Source: an uncultured Phycisphaerales bacterium (GTDB lineage: Bacteria > Planctomycetota > Phycisphaerae > Sedimentisphaerales > Anaerobacaceae). Taken from it: a DNA stretch of 64,000 nt. Position numbers and translations under genes: made by a program. A model generated the notes under the pieces. It was not told where the DNA came from. It searched no databases and saw only the letters and a program-made list of their open reading frames with translations. Shown here piece by piece: positions 36,747 through 45,280 of the stretch; the stretch's first letter is position 1; each line of letters opens with the position of its first letter. The DNA lies in NCBI GenBank assembly GCA_903857265.1, contig CAIODZ010000056.1:16081-80080 (forward strand). The letters are read 5' to 3'.

Positions 36747-37715
36747 TCAATCTGGTTGTTTTTTGAAGTCATCGATAATATTCGACAGCGTTTCCTTAAG
36801 ACCTGTTTTGGGCTCCCAGCCGATTGTTTTTTGTATTCGGTCAAGACAAGGCACGCGGCGCATCATATCCTCGATCGGCCTGCCGTATGCGATTTCGTAT
36901 GGGATGAATTCTTTTTTGCTTTTGCTGCCTGTGATTTCAATTATCTTGTCGGCAAGGGCCTCAATGGTAATCTCTTCATCTGAACCGATGTTAAACACCT
37001 CGCCCATCGCATTACTGCAGTTCATCAGCCGGATAACGGCGTCCACGATGTCCCCAACATAACAAAAGCACCGGCTTTGTTTGCCGGTACCGTATATTCG
37101 TATAGGTTCGTTTTTGAGGGCCGATTCGATAAACCTCGGCACTACCATCCCGTACCTGCCTGTCTGTCGCGGGCCTATCGTATTGAAAAACCTCCCTATC
37201 ACCACATCAAGTCCGTATTGCTGATGAAACGCGAAACCCAGAAACTCATCTACCGCCTTGCTGCACGCGTAAGCCCATCTCGGCATACTCGTGCTGCCCA
37301 GGACTATGTCGTCATTTTCACGAAACGGCACTGATTCGCTCTTGCCGTAAACCTCACTGCTCGATGCGATGAAAACCGGGCATTTGTATTTATTCGCGAT
37401 TTCGAGAACGACCTGTGTGCCTGCGATATTCGTCTCAATGGTATGCACGGGGCTATCAGCTATCAACTGAACGCCGACTGCTGCCGCCAGGTGGAATATC
37501 CTGTCACACCTTCTTACAGCCGACTCAATTACCGATTCATCGCGGATATCGCCCTTTACGAATTCAAAACCCGGCTTACCGACAAGGGCTGTGATATTTT
37601 TCAAACTGCCCGTGCTGAGGTTATCGACGACAATCACTTCGTTGCCATCTGCGACCAATCTTTGCGCCAAATGGGAACCTATAAAACCGGCTCCTCCCGT
37701 AACCAACGCCTTCAT
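36747..37715 (-). CDS. NAD-dependent sugar-nucleotide epimerase/dehydratase (extended SDR)
   Basis: 322 residues. MKALVTGGAGFIGSHLAQRL with the NAD-binding G-x-x-G-x-x-G, then FIASSSEVYGKSE and the catalytic Y-x-x-x-K in YACSKAVDEFLGF, and RFFNTIGPRQTGRYGMVVPRF as in UDP-glucose 4-epimerase and UDP-glucuronate decarboxylase relatives. It makes a nucleotide sugar for the locus. It is the first gene of the minus-strand locus, and a broken copy of its 3' end lies about 2 kb downstream. Exact reaction not determinable. Confidence 0.88.
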   Translation of the reverse strand: MKALVTGGAGFIGSHLAQRLVADGNEVIVVDNLSTGSLKNITALVGKPGFEFVKGDIRDESVIESAVRRCDRIFHLAAAVGVQLIADSPVHTIETNIAGTQVVLEIANKYKCPVFIASSSEVYGKSESVPFRENDDIVLGSTSMPRWAYACSKAVDEFLGFAFHQQYGLDVVIGRFFNTIGPRQTGRYGMVVPRFIESALKNEPIRIYGTGKQSRCFCYVGDIVDAVIRLMNCSNAMGEVFNIGSDEEITIEALADKIIEITGSKSKKEFIPYEIAYGRPIEDMMRRVPCLDRIQKTIGWEPKTGLKETLSNIIDDFKKQPD

Positions 37716-38022
37716 TAATCCTCACTCAAAACAGGCAAAACAGTAAACCGAGGAATTCCGTCCAGACTCCGTCCCCTTCGGGTGCGCAAAAAAACACCCA
37801 TCGCATCCCTGCGAGGGACTCAACATATCAAACCGTCAACATCCTGATAAACAGGCAATTATAGCATCCGGCAGTACTTTAGCCAAGACACAAAATCGCC
37901 CCCTGATTCATAACATAAGCATCGGCGTATCAAGGAGATAGCTTTAGCTCCTCCTCTACTAAAAACCTACATTATAAGACCCAAAGTATACGCCAAAATC
38001 ATGCCCTAAGTTCACCGCCGTC
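37716..38022. other. 307-bp gap upstream of the polysaccharide locus
   Basis: No gene seen. It separates the epimerase (first minus-strand gene of the locus) from the UroD-like gene, so the locus promoter probably lies here, but no clear -35/-10 pair was recognised. Short G+C-rich patches (such as CCTTCGGGTGCGC) are present. Confidence 0.4.
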
Positions 38023-39072
38023 CTATTTGACAGCATCTTTTGTTCTGATGCAGTCAATCATCGCAAGATAGTTGCAATAAGGCACATATTCTGGGACGCT
38101 GTTGCCTGTTCCCAGGGCATAGCCACCTCTTGTTGCGGCCTTAGCCAGCATTGCTTCGCAGCGTTGCCTTATCTGCTCAGGCGTTGACCGGCACATAAAA
38201 TCCATATCTATGCCGCCCAATATTGCGATTCTGCCGCCCCATTTGTCGTATGCCTGTTCAACGGGAATAATAACGTCTTCAAAGGAGTGTTTGGCGTCGA
38301 AGTTCATATCGTCGATGATGTCGTCCATAACCCTGTCAAGATTACCGCAAGAATGAAGAATCGCTGGTTTCCCCGCCTTGTGGATGGCTTTGACTATTTC
38401 TTGTGTCCATCCGAACACATACCGCCTCAAATCCGCGGGCGAAAGCATCGTAGCCGTCTTGAACCCCCAGTCATCGTTTACTATCAAAGCGCCAACAGTA
38501 TCGAAAGCGGCGCATATTTCATAATATCGGACCAGCCGGCTGCCAACCGCGTCAAATATGTCCTTCGCCAAATCCGCATCGTCGGCCAGCAGCATACACA
38601 ACCGTTCAAACCCGACGAGCGAAATCACATTCTCCAAGACGCCGCACGGGCCATAAACTATCAGTTTCATCCCGGCAGGCAGCGAGTCCTTCGCCGATTC
38701 CAAACTGGAATAATCAAACGCATCGGCGTCGGGCCAGCGGTATGACTCAAAACTTTCCCGGTCGGTGATTGCGCTGCCCGCGTTCAGTGAAATAGTCGCC
38801 TTCCTTTCGATATCAGGCGTCTCAAACTTCATCTGCGAACCCATAACGGTAACATAATCGTATCCGGCAACCCTGAACGCCTCTGTTACCACGGGATTGA
38901 ACGCCCCCCATTTCCAGTCCTTACCCTCCGCTCCAAGAAACCGGCCCGTGAGCTTCTCATAAAAAGGCCCGTTGAGAAAAAACTCAAACAGCGTCGGCCT
39001 GTCAGGTATCTGGCGGCGCAGTACTTTTAGTAGATTTTCGAAATCCGGCTTTCTCGTCACGCGTTGCCCCAT
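38023..39072 (-). CDS. Uroporphyrinogen decarboxylase-like protein (MtaA/CmuA superfamily)
   Basis: 349 residues, URO-D TIM-barrel fold. Blocks seen are VIVYGPCGVLENVISLVGFERLC, FDTVGALIVNDDWGFKTATML, and KPAILHSCGNLDRVMDDI (the H-x-C-G-N metal-site motif typical of methyltransferase-type members, not heme enzymes), ending ALGTGNSVPEYVPYCNYLAM. True HemE members have an N-terminal R-x-P-x-W-x-M-R motif, not seen here. Probably a corrinoid-related methyltransferase or a heme-unrelated relative; no partner corrinoid protein is in the window. Confidence 0.75.
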   Translation of the reverse strand: MGQRVTRKPDFENLLKVLRRQIPDRPTLFEFFLNGPFYEKLTGRFLGAEGKDWKWGAFNPVVTEAFRVAGYDYVTVMGSQMKFETPDIERKATISLNAGSAITDRESFESYRWPDADAFDYSSLESAKDSLPAGMKLIVYGPCGVLENVISLVGFERLCMLLADDADLAKDIFDAVGSRLVRYYEICAAFDTVGALIVNDDWGFKTATMLSPADLRRYVFGWTQEIVKAIHKAGKPAILHSCGNLDRVMDDIIDDMNFDAKHSFEDVIIPVEQAYDKWGGRIAILGGIDMDFMCRSTPEQIRQRCEAMLAKAATRGGYALGTGNSVPEYVPYCNYLAMIDCIRTKDAVK

Positions 39073-39112
39073 TCAAATAGTTGGCCTGCCATTTTTTCGT
39101 GGCAGGAAATCG

Positions 39113-39910
39113 TTACCCGTAATATGAGCTGTATGTCTTATCGGTTTCCCATACGGTAACGCAATGTAATGCGGCCGATTTGCCGAATTTGCCGACAATC
39201 CTGTCCCACGCGAATACGGCTATGTTCTCGACAGTGGGGGTTATCTGTTGAAACTCAGGCAAATCTTCGTTGAGATTCTTGTGGTCCACGACCTTTATCA
39301 GTTCCTGATTCACGACTTTTTCAAATCCTGCTGTCCGCAGCGCCTGGTCTGAAGGCCACTTAACCGTTACCTCGACAATGTAGTTATGCCCGTGGCCGGC
39401 GGGATTGGCGCACCTGCCAAAAACCTCGATATTCCGCTCCTCACTGAATTTTTCATTCCACAGTTTATGAGCCGCTGCAAACTCGAATTTTTCACTATAA
39501 TAGACCATCGCACAATCCTTATCATCTACCGCCAGCGTTCTGAAAGGGCTTAGCTTCAAGCTCAATTTTGATAATTGCGCCGAGCCGAACCCGTCGGCAA
39601 GTTTTCCCCACACAATTTTCAAAAGCCGGGCCAGCTCATCATAACCCGTATGCCGGGCCTCTCGATAGTCGGCTTTTATCTTCTCCGCAAAAACACCGAC
39701 CGCGCAGTCCCGCACCTTCTGGTCGATGTCGCTGACGTTTACAATCAGTCCGGTTGCTTTATCCGCTTCGCCCTCCAGTTCGACCCCCAGTTCGAGAAAT
39801 ACAGCCAGCCCCTCGCCGGCCGGCTTCGAGGCAAACGAATTGAATCCCGCCTCGTCGGCAGGCAAAAACGGATTTATCGAAAATCGAACGTAGCGGCACA
39901 GCTTGTGCAT
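39113..39910 (-). CDS. queD: Two-domain 6-carboxytetrahydropterin synthase-like protein (QueD type)
   Basis: 265 residues, double T-fold. The C-terminal half (from about residue 140) is a normal QueD domain: FEFAAAHKLW with the first zinc His, GRCANPAGHGHNY with catalytic Cys and the two zinc His, VVDHKNLNEDLP and TPTVENIAVF. The N-terminal half has similar secondary-structure blocks (RYVRFSINPF, GLIVNVSDIDQKV) but lacks the His ligands and Cys, so it looks degenerate. The active domain would make carboxytetrahydropterin from dihydroneopterin triphosphate for queuosine. The ATG at 39910 (MHKLCRY) was chosen because the longer frame reads through a hairpin repeat. It follows folE. Confidence 0.82.
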   Translation of the reverse strand: MHKLCRYVRFSINPFLPADEAGFNSFASKPAGEGLAVFLELGVELEGEADKATGLIVNVSDIDQKVRDCAVGVFAEKIKADYREARHTGYDELARLLKIVWGKLADGFGSAQLSKLSLKLSPFRTLAVDDKDCAMVYYSEKFEFAAAHKLWNEKFSEERNIEVFGRCANPAGHGHNYIVEVTVKWPSDQALRTAGFEKVVNQELIKVVDHKNLNEDLPEFQQITPTVENIAVFAWDRIVGKFGKSAALHCVTVWETDKTYSSYYG

Positions 39911-39930
39911 AATTTCGTCGCCCGTTGCTC

Positions 39931-39979
39931 GTGACTCGTTACTCGAACTACGAGGCACGGGTCACGAGACACGAGTCAC
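39931..39979. repeat. Imperfect hairpin between folE and queD
   Basis: Arms of 15 nt (39931-39945 and 39965-39979) pair at 13 positions, with a 19-nt loop that itself contains TCGA/ACGAG echoes of the same GTGACTCG unit. No T-tract follows, so it is probably a REP-like intergenic element or a processing site rather than a terminator. Confidence 0.55.
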
Positions 39980-39980
39980 A

Positions 39981-40565
39981 TTATTTGTTCCCGTGGTGTA
40001 TCAAGCTCATAATTTCGTTTCTGCTTCTCGGGTCTTTTCTGAACAGCCCGCGAACTGCGCTTGTTACCATCACTGAGCCGGGCTTTTTTATCCCGCGAAT
40101 TGTCATACAACTGTGTGCCGCTTCAAGCACAACCGCGACGCCCTGTGGTTTCAGATTAGTCATCAGGCAATCGGCTATCTGGTAAGTCAGCCGTTCCTGT
40201 GTCTGCAATCGACGCGCGAAGCAATCTACAATTCGCGCCAGCTTGCTTACGCCCAGGATTTTGCCCGAGGGCAGATACGCGACGTGAGCAGAACCGATGA
40301 AAGGCATCAAATGGTGTTCGCAAATACTGTAAAAAGGTATGTCACGCAAAAGCACGATTTCATCGTAGTTCTCGTTGAAAACCCGGCTGATGTGCGTATT
40401 CGGGTCGTCGTGCATACCGGCCAGAAGCTCGCCATACATCCTCGCTACCCTGGCGGGCGTGTCCTTCAGACCATCGCGGTTAAGGTCCTCGCCGACCGCC
40501 GAAAGAATTTCTCTGACTGCCTTTTCAATTTTTGCCTCATCAATTTTTTTCTTTTGTTTTGTCAT
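39981..40565 (-). CDS. folE: GTP cyclohydrolase I
   Basis: 194 residues. Converts GTP to 7,8-dihydroneopterin triphosphate, feeding both folate and queuosine routes. Zinc-site motifs are intact: [18 protein letters not shown] (Cys and His ligands) and [11 protein letters not shown] (second Cys and substrate-binding His). [23 protein letters not shown] is the family signature. It lies directly upstream of queD on the same strand, so the pair probably supplies the QueD substrate. Confidence 0.95.
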   Translation of the reverse strand: MTKQKKKIDEAKIEKAVREILSAVGEDLNRDGLKDTPARVARMYGELLAGMHDDPNTHISRVFNENYDEIVLLRDIPFYSICEHHLMPFIGSAHVAYLPSGKILGVSKLARIVDCFARRLQTQERLTYQIADCLMTNLKPQGVAVVLEAAHSCMTIRGIKKPGSVMVTSAVRGLFRKDPRSRNEIMSLIHHGNK

Positions 40566-40580
40566 ATCAATCAGCCAATA

Positions 40581-42125
40581 TCACTTTCTTTTTTTTCCGC
40601 CTGTAAGATTCATAAGATACGTTGTCAATAGGCGCACGCCGAATGCGCTTGCGCCCTCTGCCGCCGATGCCGTCGGCTTTTCGAAACAATCAACCCCCGC
40701 GATGTCTAAGTGCGCCCATTTTTTGTCGCCGACGAACTGCCTCAAAAACGCCGCCGCTGTGCACGCTCCGCCCCACCTGCCTCCGCTGTTTTTCAGGTCC
40801 GCTATTTTACTTTTCATTTCCTCCGCGTAGTCGTCCCCGCAGGGAAGCTGCCAGACCTTTTCGCCGCTGGTTTTCGCTGCTTCTTCGAGGTCTTTGTTCA
40901 ATTGTTCATTGTTGCCCATCAGCCCCGCCATAAATGTCCCCAAGGCGACGACGCAGGCGCCGGTCAGCGTTGCAACATCTATAATAACGTCGCAGTTTTG
41001 TTTTACGGCGTAATGCAGCGCGTCGCAAAGTATCATTCTTCCTTCGGCATCGGTATTTTGAATCTCAACCGTTTTGCCTGAGTATGTCGTAACGATATCG
41101 CCGGGCCTGTAGCTTGTGCCGCTTGGCATATTCTCCGCTGAGGGCACTATCGCCATCAGGTTCACGGGCAGTTTCAATTCCGCTGCCGCCTTTGCCGCAG
41201 CCAGCACCGTGATGCCCCCCGTCTTGTCGAGCTTCATCTGCTCCATATTCTGTGCCGGCTTTATGCTTATCCCGCCCGAATCAAACGTTATCGCCTTGCC
41301 CACAAAAGCGACTGTTGGCAGTTTGCTCGCTTTGCCTTTCGGGGAGTATTTCACGATTATCAATCTCGGCGGCGTCTTTGACCCGCTGCCAACCGCCAGA
41401 ATCCCGCCCATGCCCAATTTAGCCAATTGCTTTTCGTCGAGCACCGTGCAGCTAAGCCCTTTTGTGTTTCTTGCGAGCTTTTTCGCCTCCGCCGCAAGCG
41501 ATGGGGGGTTTATAACGTTGCCGGGCCTGTTAGCAAGCGCCCGTGCGTAACTCTGGGCCTTACCGATAATGGCCCCTTTGAATAATCCGTCTTCGAGCTG
41601 TTTGGTTTTCGCAGCGTTATCGTCAATCACCTCGACAACGAGCGAATCCGTCCTGCCGTCCTCATCAGACGTAATATATTCGTCGTAACGGAAACTTCCG
41701 TAATATATTCCTTCAGCCATTGCCTGCGCCAAAAGCCCCGGCTCGAACTTCGCGCCAAAAGCCCGGTGAAGTGCGACTGCCATTGTCTTCGCTTTCATTC
41801 CAACCGCTTTATTAGCTGCCAATGCAGCCGCTTGTCTGATAGTGTCGATTGTCGCCTCTTTCTGTTCACCTAATCCAACGATAAGCACGCGTTGCGCGCC
41901 TATATGATTGTTGCCGTATATAAGGGCGCTGGTCCCGGTTTTTCCTTTGAAGTCGCCGAGTTTTACGACCTGCTCGATAGCCCCGCCGAGTTTTTTACAC
42001 AGTTCGATGATTTCCGGCAGAGGTTTTTTACCGTCCGAGAAATGACCTATCGCCAGCATCTGAGTTTTACATTCGGCCAATGCCGCCGACCTGGTTTTCA
42101 ATTCAACCTCAATTATTTTCTTCAT
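40581..42125 (-). CDS. pepA: Leucyl aminopeptidase (M17)
   Basis: 514 residues. The two-metal M17 catalytic domain is complete: VAFVGKAITFDSGGISIKPAQNM, the active-site Lys block MKLDKTGGITVLAAAKAAAEL, NTDAEGRMILCDALHYA (the NTDAEGRL signature) and VDVATLTGACVVALG. The N-terminal 160 residues form the macro-type domain of the family. Removes N-terminal residues from peptides in the cytosol. Its start codon lies inside the 3' end of prfB (17-bp overlap), so the two are likely coupled. Confidence 0.95.
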   Translation of the reverse strand: MKKIIEVELKTRSAALAECKTQMLAIGHFSDGKKPLPEIIELCKKLGGAIEQVVKLGDFKGKTGTSALIYGNNHIGAQRVLIVGLGEQKEATIDTIRQAAALAANKAVGMKAKTMAVALHRAFGAKFEPGLLAQAMAEGIYYGSFRYDEYITSDEDGRTDSLVVEVIDDNAAKTKQLEDGLFKGAIIGKAQSYARALANRPGNVINPPSLAAEAKKLARNTKGLSCTVLDEKQLAKLGMGGILAVGSGSKTPPRLIIVKYSPKGKASKLPTVAFVGKAITFDSGGISIKPAQNMEQMKLDKTGGITVLAAAKAAAELKLPVNLMAIVPSAENMPSGTSYRPGDIVTTYSGKTVEIQNTDAEGRMILCDALHYAVKQNCDVIIDVATLTGACVVALGTFMAGLMGNNEQLNKDLEEAAKTSGEKVWQLPCGDDYAEEMKSKIADLKNSGGRWGGACTAAAFLRQFVGDKKWAHLDIAGVDCFEKPTASAAEGASAFGVRLLTTYLMNLTGGKKRK

Positions 42126-43264
42126 TTTTTTCCACCTTTATTTTTGATGCCCTTGCGTTTGGTTTGCCTTTAGCGCGATGATGCAGGTATGCCTCAATAA
42201 ATTCCTCGATATCCCCGTTGAGCACCGCGTCAACTTTTCCCGTCTCACAATCGGTGCGATGGTCTTTTATTAACTGGTATGGCTGCAACACATAGCTGCG
42301 AATCTGGTTGCCCCAGGCAATCTCGCCCTTTGCGTCGTATTGCTTCGCAGTCTCGGCATCACGTTTTTGCTGCTCAATCATATACAATTTCGCCTTGAGC
42401 ATTTTCATTGCGTATGCGCGGTTTTTGTGCTGGCTCCGCTCGTTCTGGCACTGAACAACAATACCCGTTGGCTTGTGCAGCATCCGGACCGCCGAGCTTG
42501 TCTTGTTGACGTGCTGACCGCCAGCCCCGCCCGCTCGGTAATAATCAATCTTTAAATCCTCTTCCTTTATCTCGATATCAATGTCCTCATCAAATTCAGG
42601 AATACAATCGACCGCCGCGAAGCTCGTATGCCTGCGTTTGTTGGAATCAAAAGGACTTATTCTGACAAGCCGATGCACGCCAACTTCGCATGACAGTTTC
42701 CCGTATGCGAAAGGTCCTTTTACCTGGAGCGTTATCGACCGTATCCCCGCCTCTTCGCCGGGCGTAATATCCATCTCGCTATACTGATATTTGTTGGCGT
42801 CGAAGTAGCGGGTGTACATTCTTAAAAGCATACTCACCCAGTCGCAGCTTTCGGTCCCGCCCGCGCCGGCGTGAATACTGAAAAAGCAATTCTTCGTATC
42901 GTTCGGTCCGCTGAGCAAACCCGTTAATTCTATCTGCTCGCAGCGTTTTGCAATCGTCGCCAAATCGTCTTCTAATTGTGCCAGCTCCTCAGGGTCCGAT
43001 TCAACGGCCATTTCAAAAAGCTCAGTCAAATCCTGCGCTTCCCTGCTGACTTCCTCTACCGGCTCAATTATCGCTTTCAATGCGCTTAGCCGGGAAACAA
43101 CCCCCTGTGCTACTTCCTGATTGTCCCAGAAACCCGGACTGCTCATTTTCTCCTGTAGTTGCGCAAACTCCGCTCTTTTGCCAGCCAGGTCAAAGCCAGT
43201 CCCGGATATTTTCCACCCGGGCCTTCAACTCCGCTATTCCGCTTTTTAATTGCGCAACTTCCAT
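42109..43264 (-). CDS. prfB: Peptide chain release factor 2 (programmed +1 frameshift)
   Basis: Recognises UGA and UAA stop codons and triggers peptide release. The frame is split: a 24-codon first part (43264 to the TGA at 43190-43192) begins MEVAQLKSGIAELKARV and ends with CTT-TGA-C, then a +1 shift reads 360 more residues beginning DLAGKRAEFAQLQEKM. Diagnostic RF2 residues are the SPF tripeptide in RISPFDSNKRRHTSF and the catalytic GGQ in RAGGAGGQHVNKT. Total about 384 residues, somewhat longer than the E. coli protein. The 3' end overlaps pepA. Confidence 0.94.
43189..43195 (-). promoter_or_regulatory. prfB autoregulatory frameshift site
   Basis: CTTTGAC: Leu codon CTT, in-frame stop TGA, then C, the conserved RF2 slippery site. 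Low RF2 slows termination at this TGA and favours the +1 shift that makes more RF2. Upstream, only a weak Shine-Dalgarno-like CGGG is present where E. coli has AGGGGG, so shift efficiency may differ. Confidence 0.9.
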
Positions 43265-43361
43265 AATTCTCGTGCTTATAACACATTAAGCCGCAATATG
43301 CAATCCCGCCGGATGATTAGTAGTGTCCTAATTTTTGAAAATTTACACTAAAACAAGAAAT

Positions 43362-43745
43362 TTATTGCGGGTGATTAGTGATGATTATCTTCGTCTTGCA
43401 TTCGGGGCAAATCGCACTACTACCGTAATCTGTAATGACGTGTATGGCCTTGCCATCCAACTCAAAACAACGCGGGCAATAAGAAGCTTTCTCGATTTTA
43501 CCATCCGCATCCTTGGCCCAGTACACATTACCGAAGAGGAACATCCTTCCCGCTTTTATTGCAGCGTCTTTGGCAAGTTGCTTCTCTGTTTCTTCCAGCC
43601 TGCTTTGCGTTTCAGAAAGCTTTTGTTGGAGTTCGAGGTACTTGTTTATGCTGGCTACTTTGGCAAGATTAGCGGGGAGGGCTATGAGTTGTTTAAGCCA
43701 CACCCAGATTATATTGAGAAGGCCCATTGCATTATCCCTGAACAT
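43362..43745 (-). CDS. Small orphan protein with C-terminal zinc ribbon
   Basis: 127 residues. An N-terminal hydrophobic/amphipathic region (MGLLNIIWVWLKQLIALP), a central Gln/Glu-rich coiled coil (about residues 35-65), and a C-terminal CPRCFEL...CPECKTKI zinc ribbon (C-x2-C, 29 residues apart). A downstream ATG (MGLLNI) with AGGGA upstream is an alternative start. Lies between copies of the AGTGTCCTAATTT repeat, so probably acquired. No homologue recognised; function unknown. Confidence 0.6.
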   Translation of the reverse strand: MFRDNAMGLLNIIWVWLKQLIALPANLAKVASINKYLELQQKLSETQSRLEETEKQLAKDAAIKAGRMFLFGNVYWAKDADGKIEKASYCPRCFELDGKAIHVITDYGSSAICPECKTKIIITNHPQ

Positions 43746-43869
43746 TAAATGAATGTAGCCTAATATAGCAGGTTTTAGCTTTTTGACAAGTAAAGATGGG
43801 TGTTGGTAGTGTCCTAATTTGAAAATAAATGCTTTACGGGGCCTATATGCTTGTTTATGCTTTTAGGGT

Positions 43870-44439
43870 ATGTCCGGCTTTCTTCAATACTATTGGGATG
43901 TTTTCTGCTTGGCCTTTCAGGGGGCTTGGGCAATTACTGAAGTTATTGCGGGCGTTATTGCGATTATTGGTGGTTTTATCGTATGGAAGCGTCCAGGCTG
44001 GGAATCAACTATGAAAAATTTACTATGGATGATTCCCGTGGGTATTTTTACTTTATTGTTACTCATAAGGTTGGCAATAGCCCCATATACCATACATCAA
44101 AATCAACAACAGCAAATAATTGAATTGCAAAAGAGAGAAGAAGTGGCAATGACTTCTAAGCAAGACATAAGGTCTTTTCTTGAATCTATCAATCCGGAAA
44201 TTTTAAAAAAAATAGATGTAGGACAAAAAGAAATTCGTATATTTATTGGCAAACCAAACGCAATGAAACTGGTTGATTTTTCCACATATCCAAACTTCTA
44301 TAAGTTTTTATTTTTCCAGCAGAGTGATGACAAAACTTTTCCAGACCTTCCAAAAGATGGTTTTATAAATCAATTAGACGCAAATGAAGTTTGGTTGTAC
44401 GGATATTATCTTTACCCAAGAGATGCGATTAAAAAATAA
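43870..44439 (+). CDS. Orphan membrane protein inside the inverted-repeat unit
   Basis: 189 residues. Two N-terminal membrane helices (AITEVIAGVIAIIGGFIVW and LLWMIPVGIFTLLLLIRLAI), then a Gln-rich coiled-coil stretch (about residues 78-95) and a soluble C-terminal domain (about 100-189) of unknown fold. Bounded by near-perfect inverted repeats (43807 and 44509-44524). Base composition is more AT-rich than neighbouring genes. The opposite frames carry no better coding sequence. Function unknown. Confidence 0.6.
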   Translation: MSGFLQYYWDVFCLAFQGAWAITEVIAGVIAIIGGFIVWKRPGWESTMKNLLWMIPVGIFTLLLLIRLAIAPYTIHQNQQQQIIELQKREEVAMTSKQDIRSFLESINPEILKKIDVGQKEIRIFIGKPNAMKLVDFSTYPNFYKFLFFQQSDDKTFPDLPKDGFINQLDANEVWLYGYYLYPRDAIKK

Positions 44440-44616
44440 CAAAGATTTAAGGCTTGAAAGAGTCAACCCCATTCCCATCGTCCGTCTTATGCTTTAGTAA
44501 TTATTTTATTCAAATTAGGACACTGCCGGAGGATTATTGATTCCCAAAAACAACCCAATAATGTATGATTACTTTTTTAGATAAGATATGGAACCCAGGT
44601 TTTGAAAGGTTTATCA

Positions 44617-45261
44617 ATGAGCGAAGTTAATAAAACAAGCTCTTCAGCCCTGAAATCATTGTTTATCCCCTGTGCGACGGTGTTCATATCGAGCTTCTGC
44701 ATTATGGTTATTGAGCTTGTCGCGGGTCGAATAATCGCGCGGTTCCTCGGCTCGTCGCTTTACACCTGGACCAGCGTCATAGGCGTCGTCCTGGCGGGCA
44801 TCACCATCGGCAACTATACGGGCGGACGGCTCGCAGACCGATTCAAGCCCGTCAAAGTGCTATCCATATTTTTCGCGATTTGCGCCTTCGCCTGCGTTGC
44901 CACCATCGTATTAAACAACCTCGTGGGCGGGTGGACATGGCTTTGGCAGTTTAACTGGCCTGCAAGAATACTCCTTCACGTCACAGTTGTATTCCTGCTC
45001 CCCTCGGCGCTTCTGGGCACAATCAGTCCGGTGGTGGCTAAAATGGCGCTCGAAAGGGGACTCCCAACGGGCAGGACAGTAGGCGACATCTACGCCTGGG
45101 GTGCAGCGGGCAGTATCGCAGGGACATTTGCCGCCGGCTATTACCTCATCGCGCTGATGGGAACAATATCAATAATCTATTGTATAGCCGCGGTTATGAT
45201 TGTGATGGCGTTGTTCTATGGTGCGGCCTTGCGTGCGGGCAAGGCAAAAGTCGCTTTATAA
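44617..45261 (+). CDS. Spermidine-synthase-like membrane domain protein without catalytic domain
   Basis: 214 residues, about 6 membrane helices. FISSFCIMVIELVAGRIIARFLGSSLYTWTSVIGVVLAGI and NYTGGRLADRF are hallmarks of the MFS-like N-terminal domain of 'fused MFS/spermidine synthase' proteins. LLGTISPVVAKMALERGLPTGRTVGDIYAWGAAGSIAGTFAAGYYL also matches that domain. The C-terminal aminopropyltransferase half is absent; the next gene is convergent. Start set at the ATG at 44617 (AAAGG upstream) rather than the TTG five codons earlier. Role unknown. Confidence 0.75.
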   Translation: MSEVNKTSSSALKSLFIPCATVFISSFCIMVIELVAGRIIARFLGSSLYTWTSVIGVVLAGITIGNYTGGRLADRFKPVKVLSIFFAICAFACVATIVLNNLVGGWTWLWQFNWPARILLHVTVVFLLPSALLGTISPVVAKMALERGLPTGRTVGDIYAWGAAGSIAGTFAAGYYLIALMGTISIIYCIAAVMIVMALFYGAALRAGKAKVAL

Positions 45262-45280
45262 TATCTATCCCCACAGGCAG

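Larger units (their letters stand above)
43321..44524. mobile_element. Putative mobile unit carrying two orphan genes between AGTGTCCTAATTT repeats
   Basis: A repeat of about 16 bp (core AGTGTCCTAATTT) occurs at 43321 (plus), 43807 (plus) and, inverted, at 44509-44524. The inner and last copies are near-perfect inverted repeats around the second gene. Immediately outside the unit are near-identical direct repeats, GCCGGATGATTA (43308) and GCCGGAGGATTA (44525), like a long target duplication. The region is AT-richer than its neighbours. No transposase or integrase is present, so this may be a non-autonomous (MITE-like) element or a chain of accessory cassettes. Boundary choice is inferred. Confidence 0.5.

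Noticed and set aside
43321..44524. Insertion sequence with transposase
   Set aside because: Repeats are present but no transposase or integrase is encoded, so only a non-autonomous or cassette interpretation is kept.
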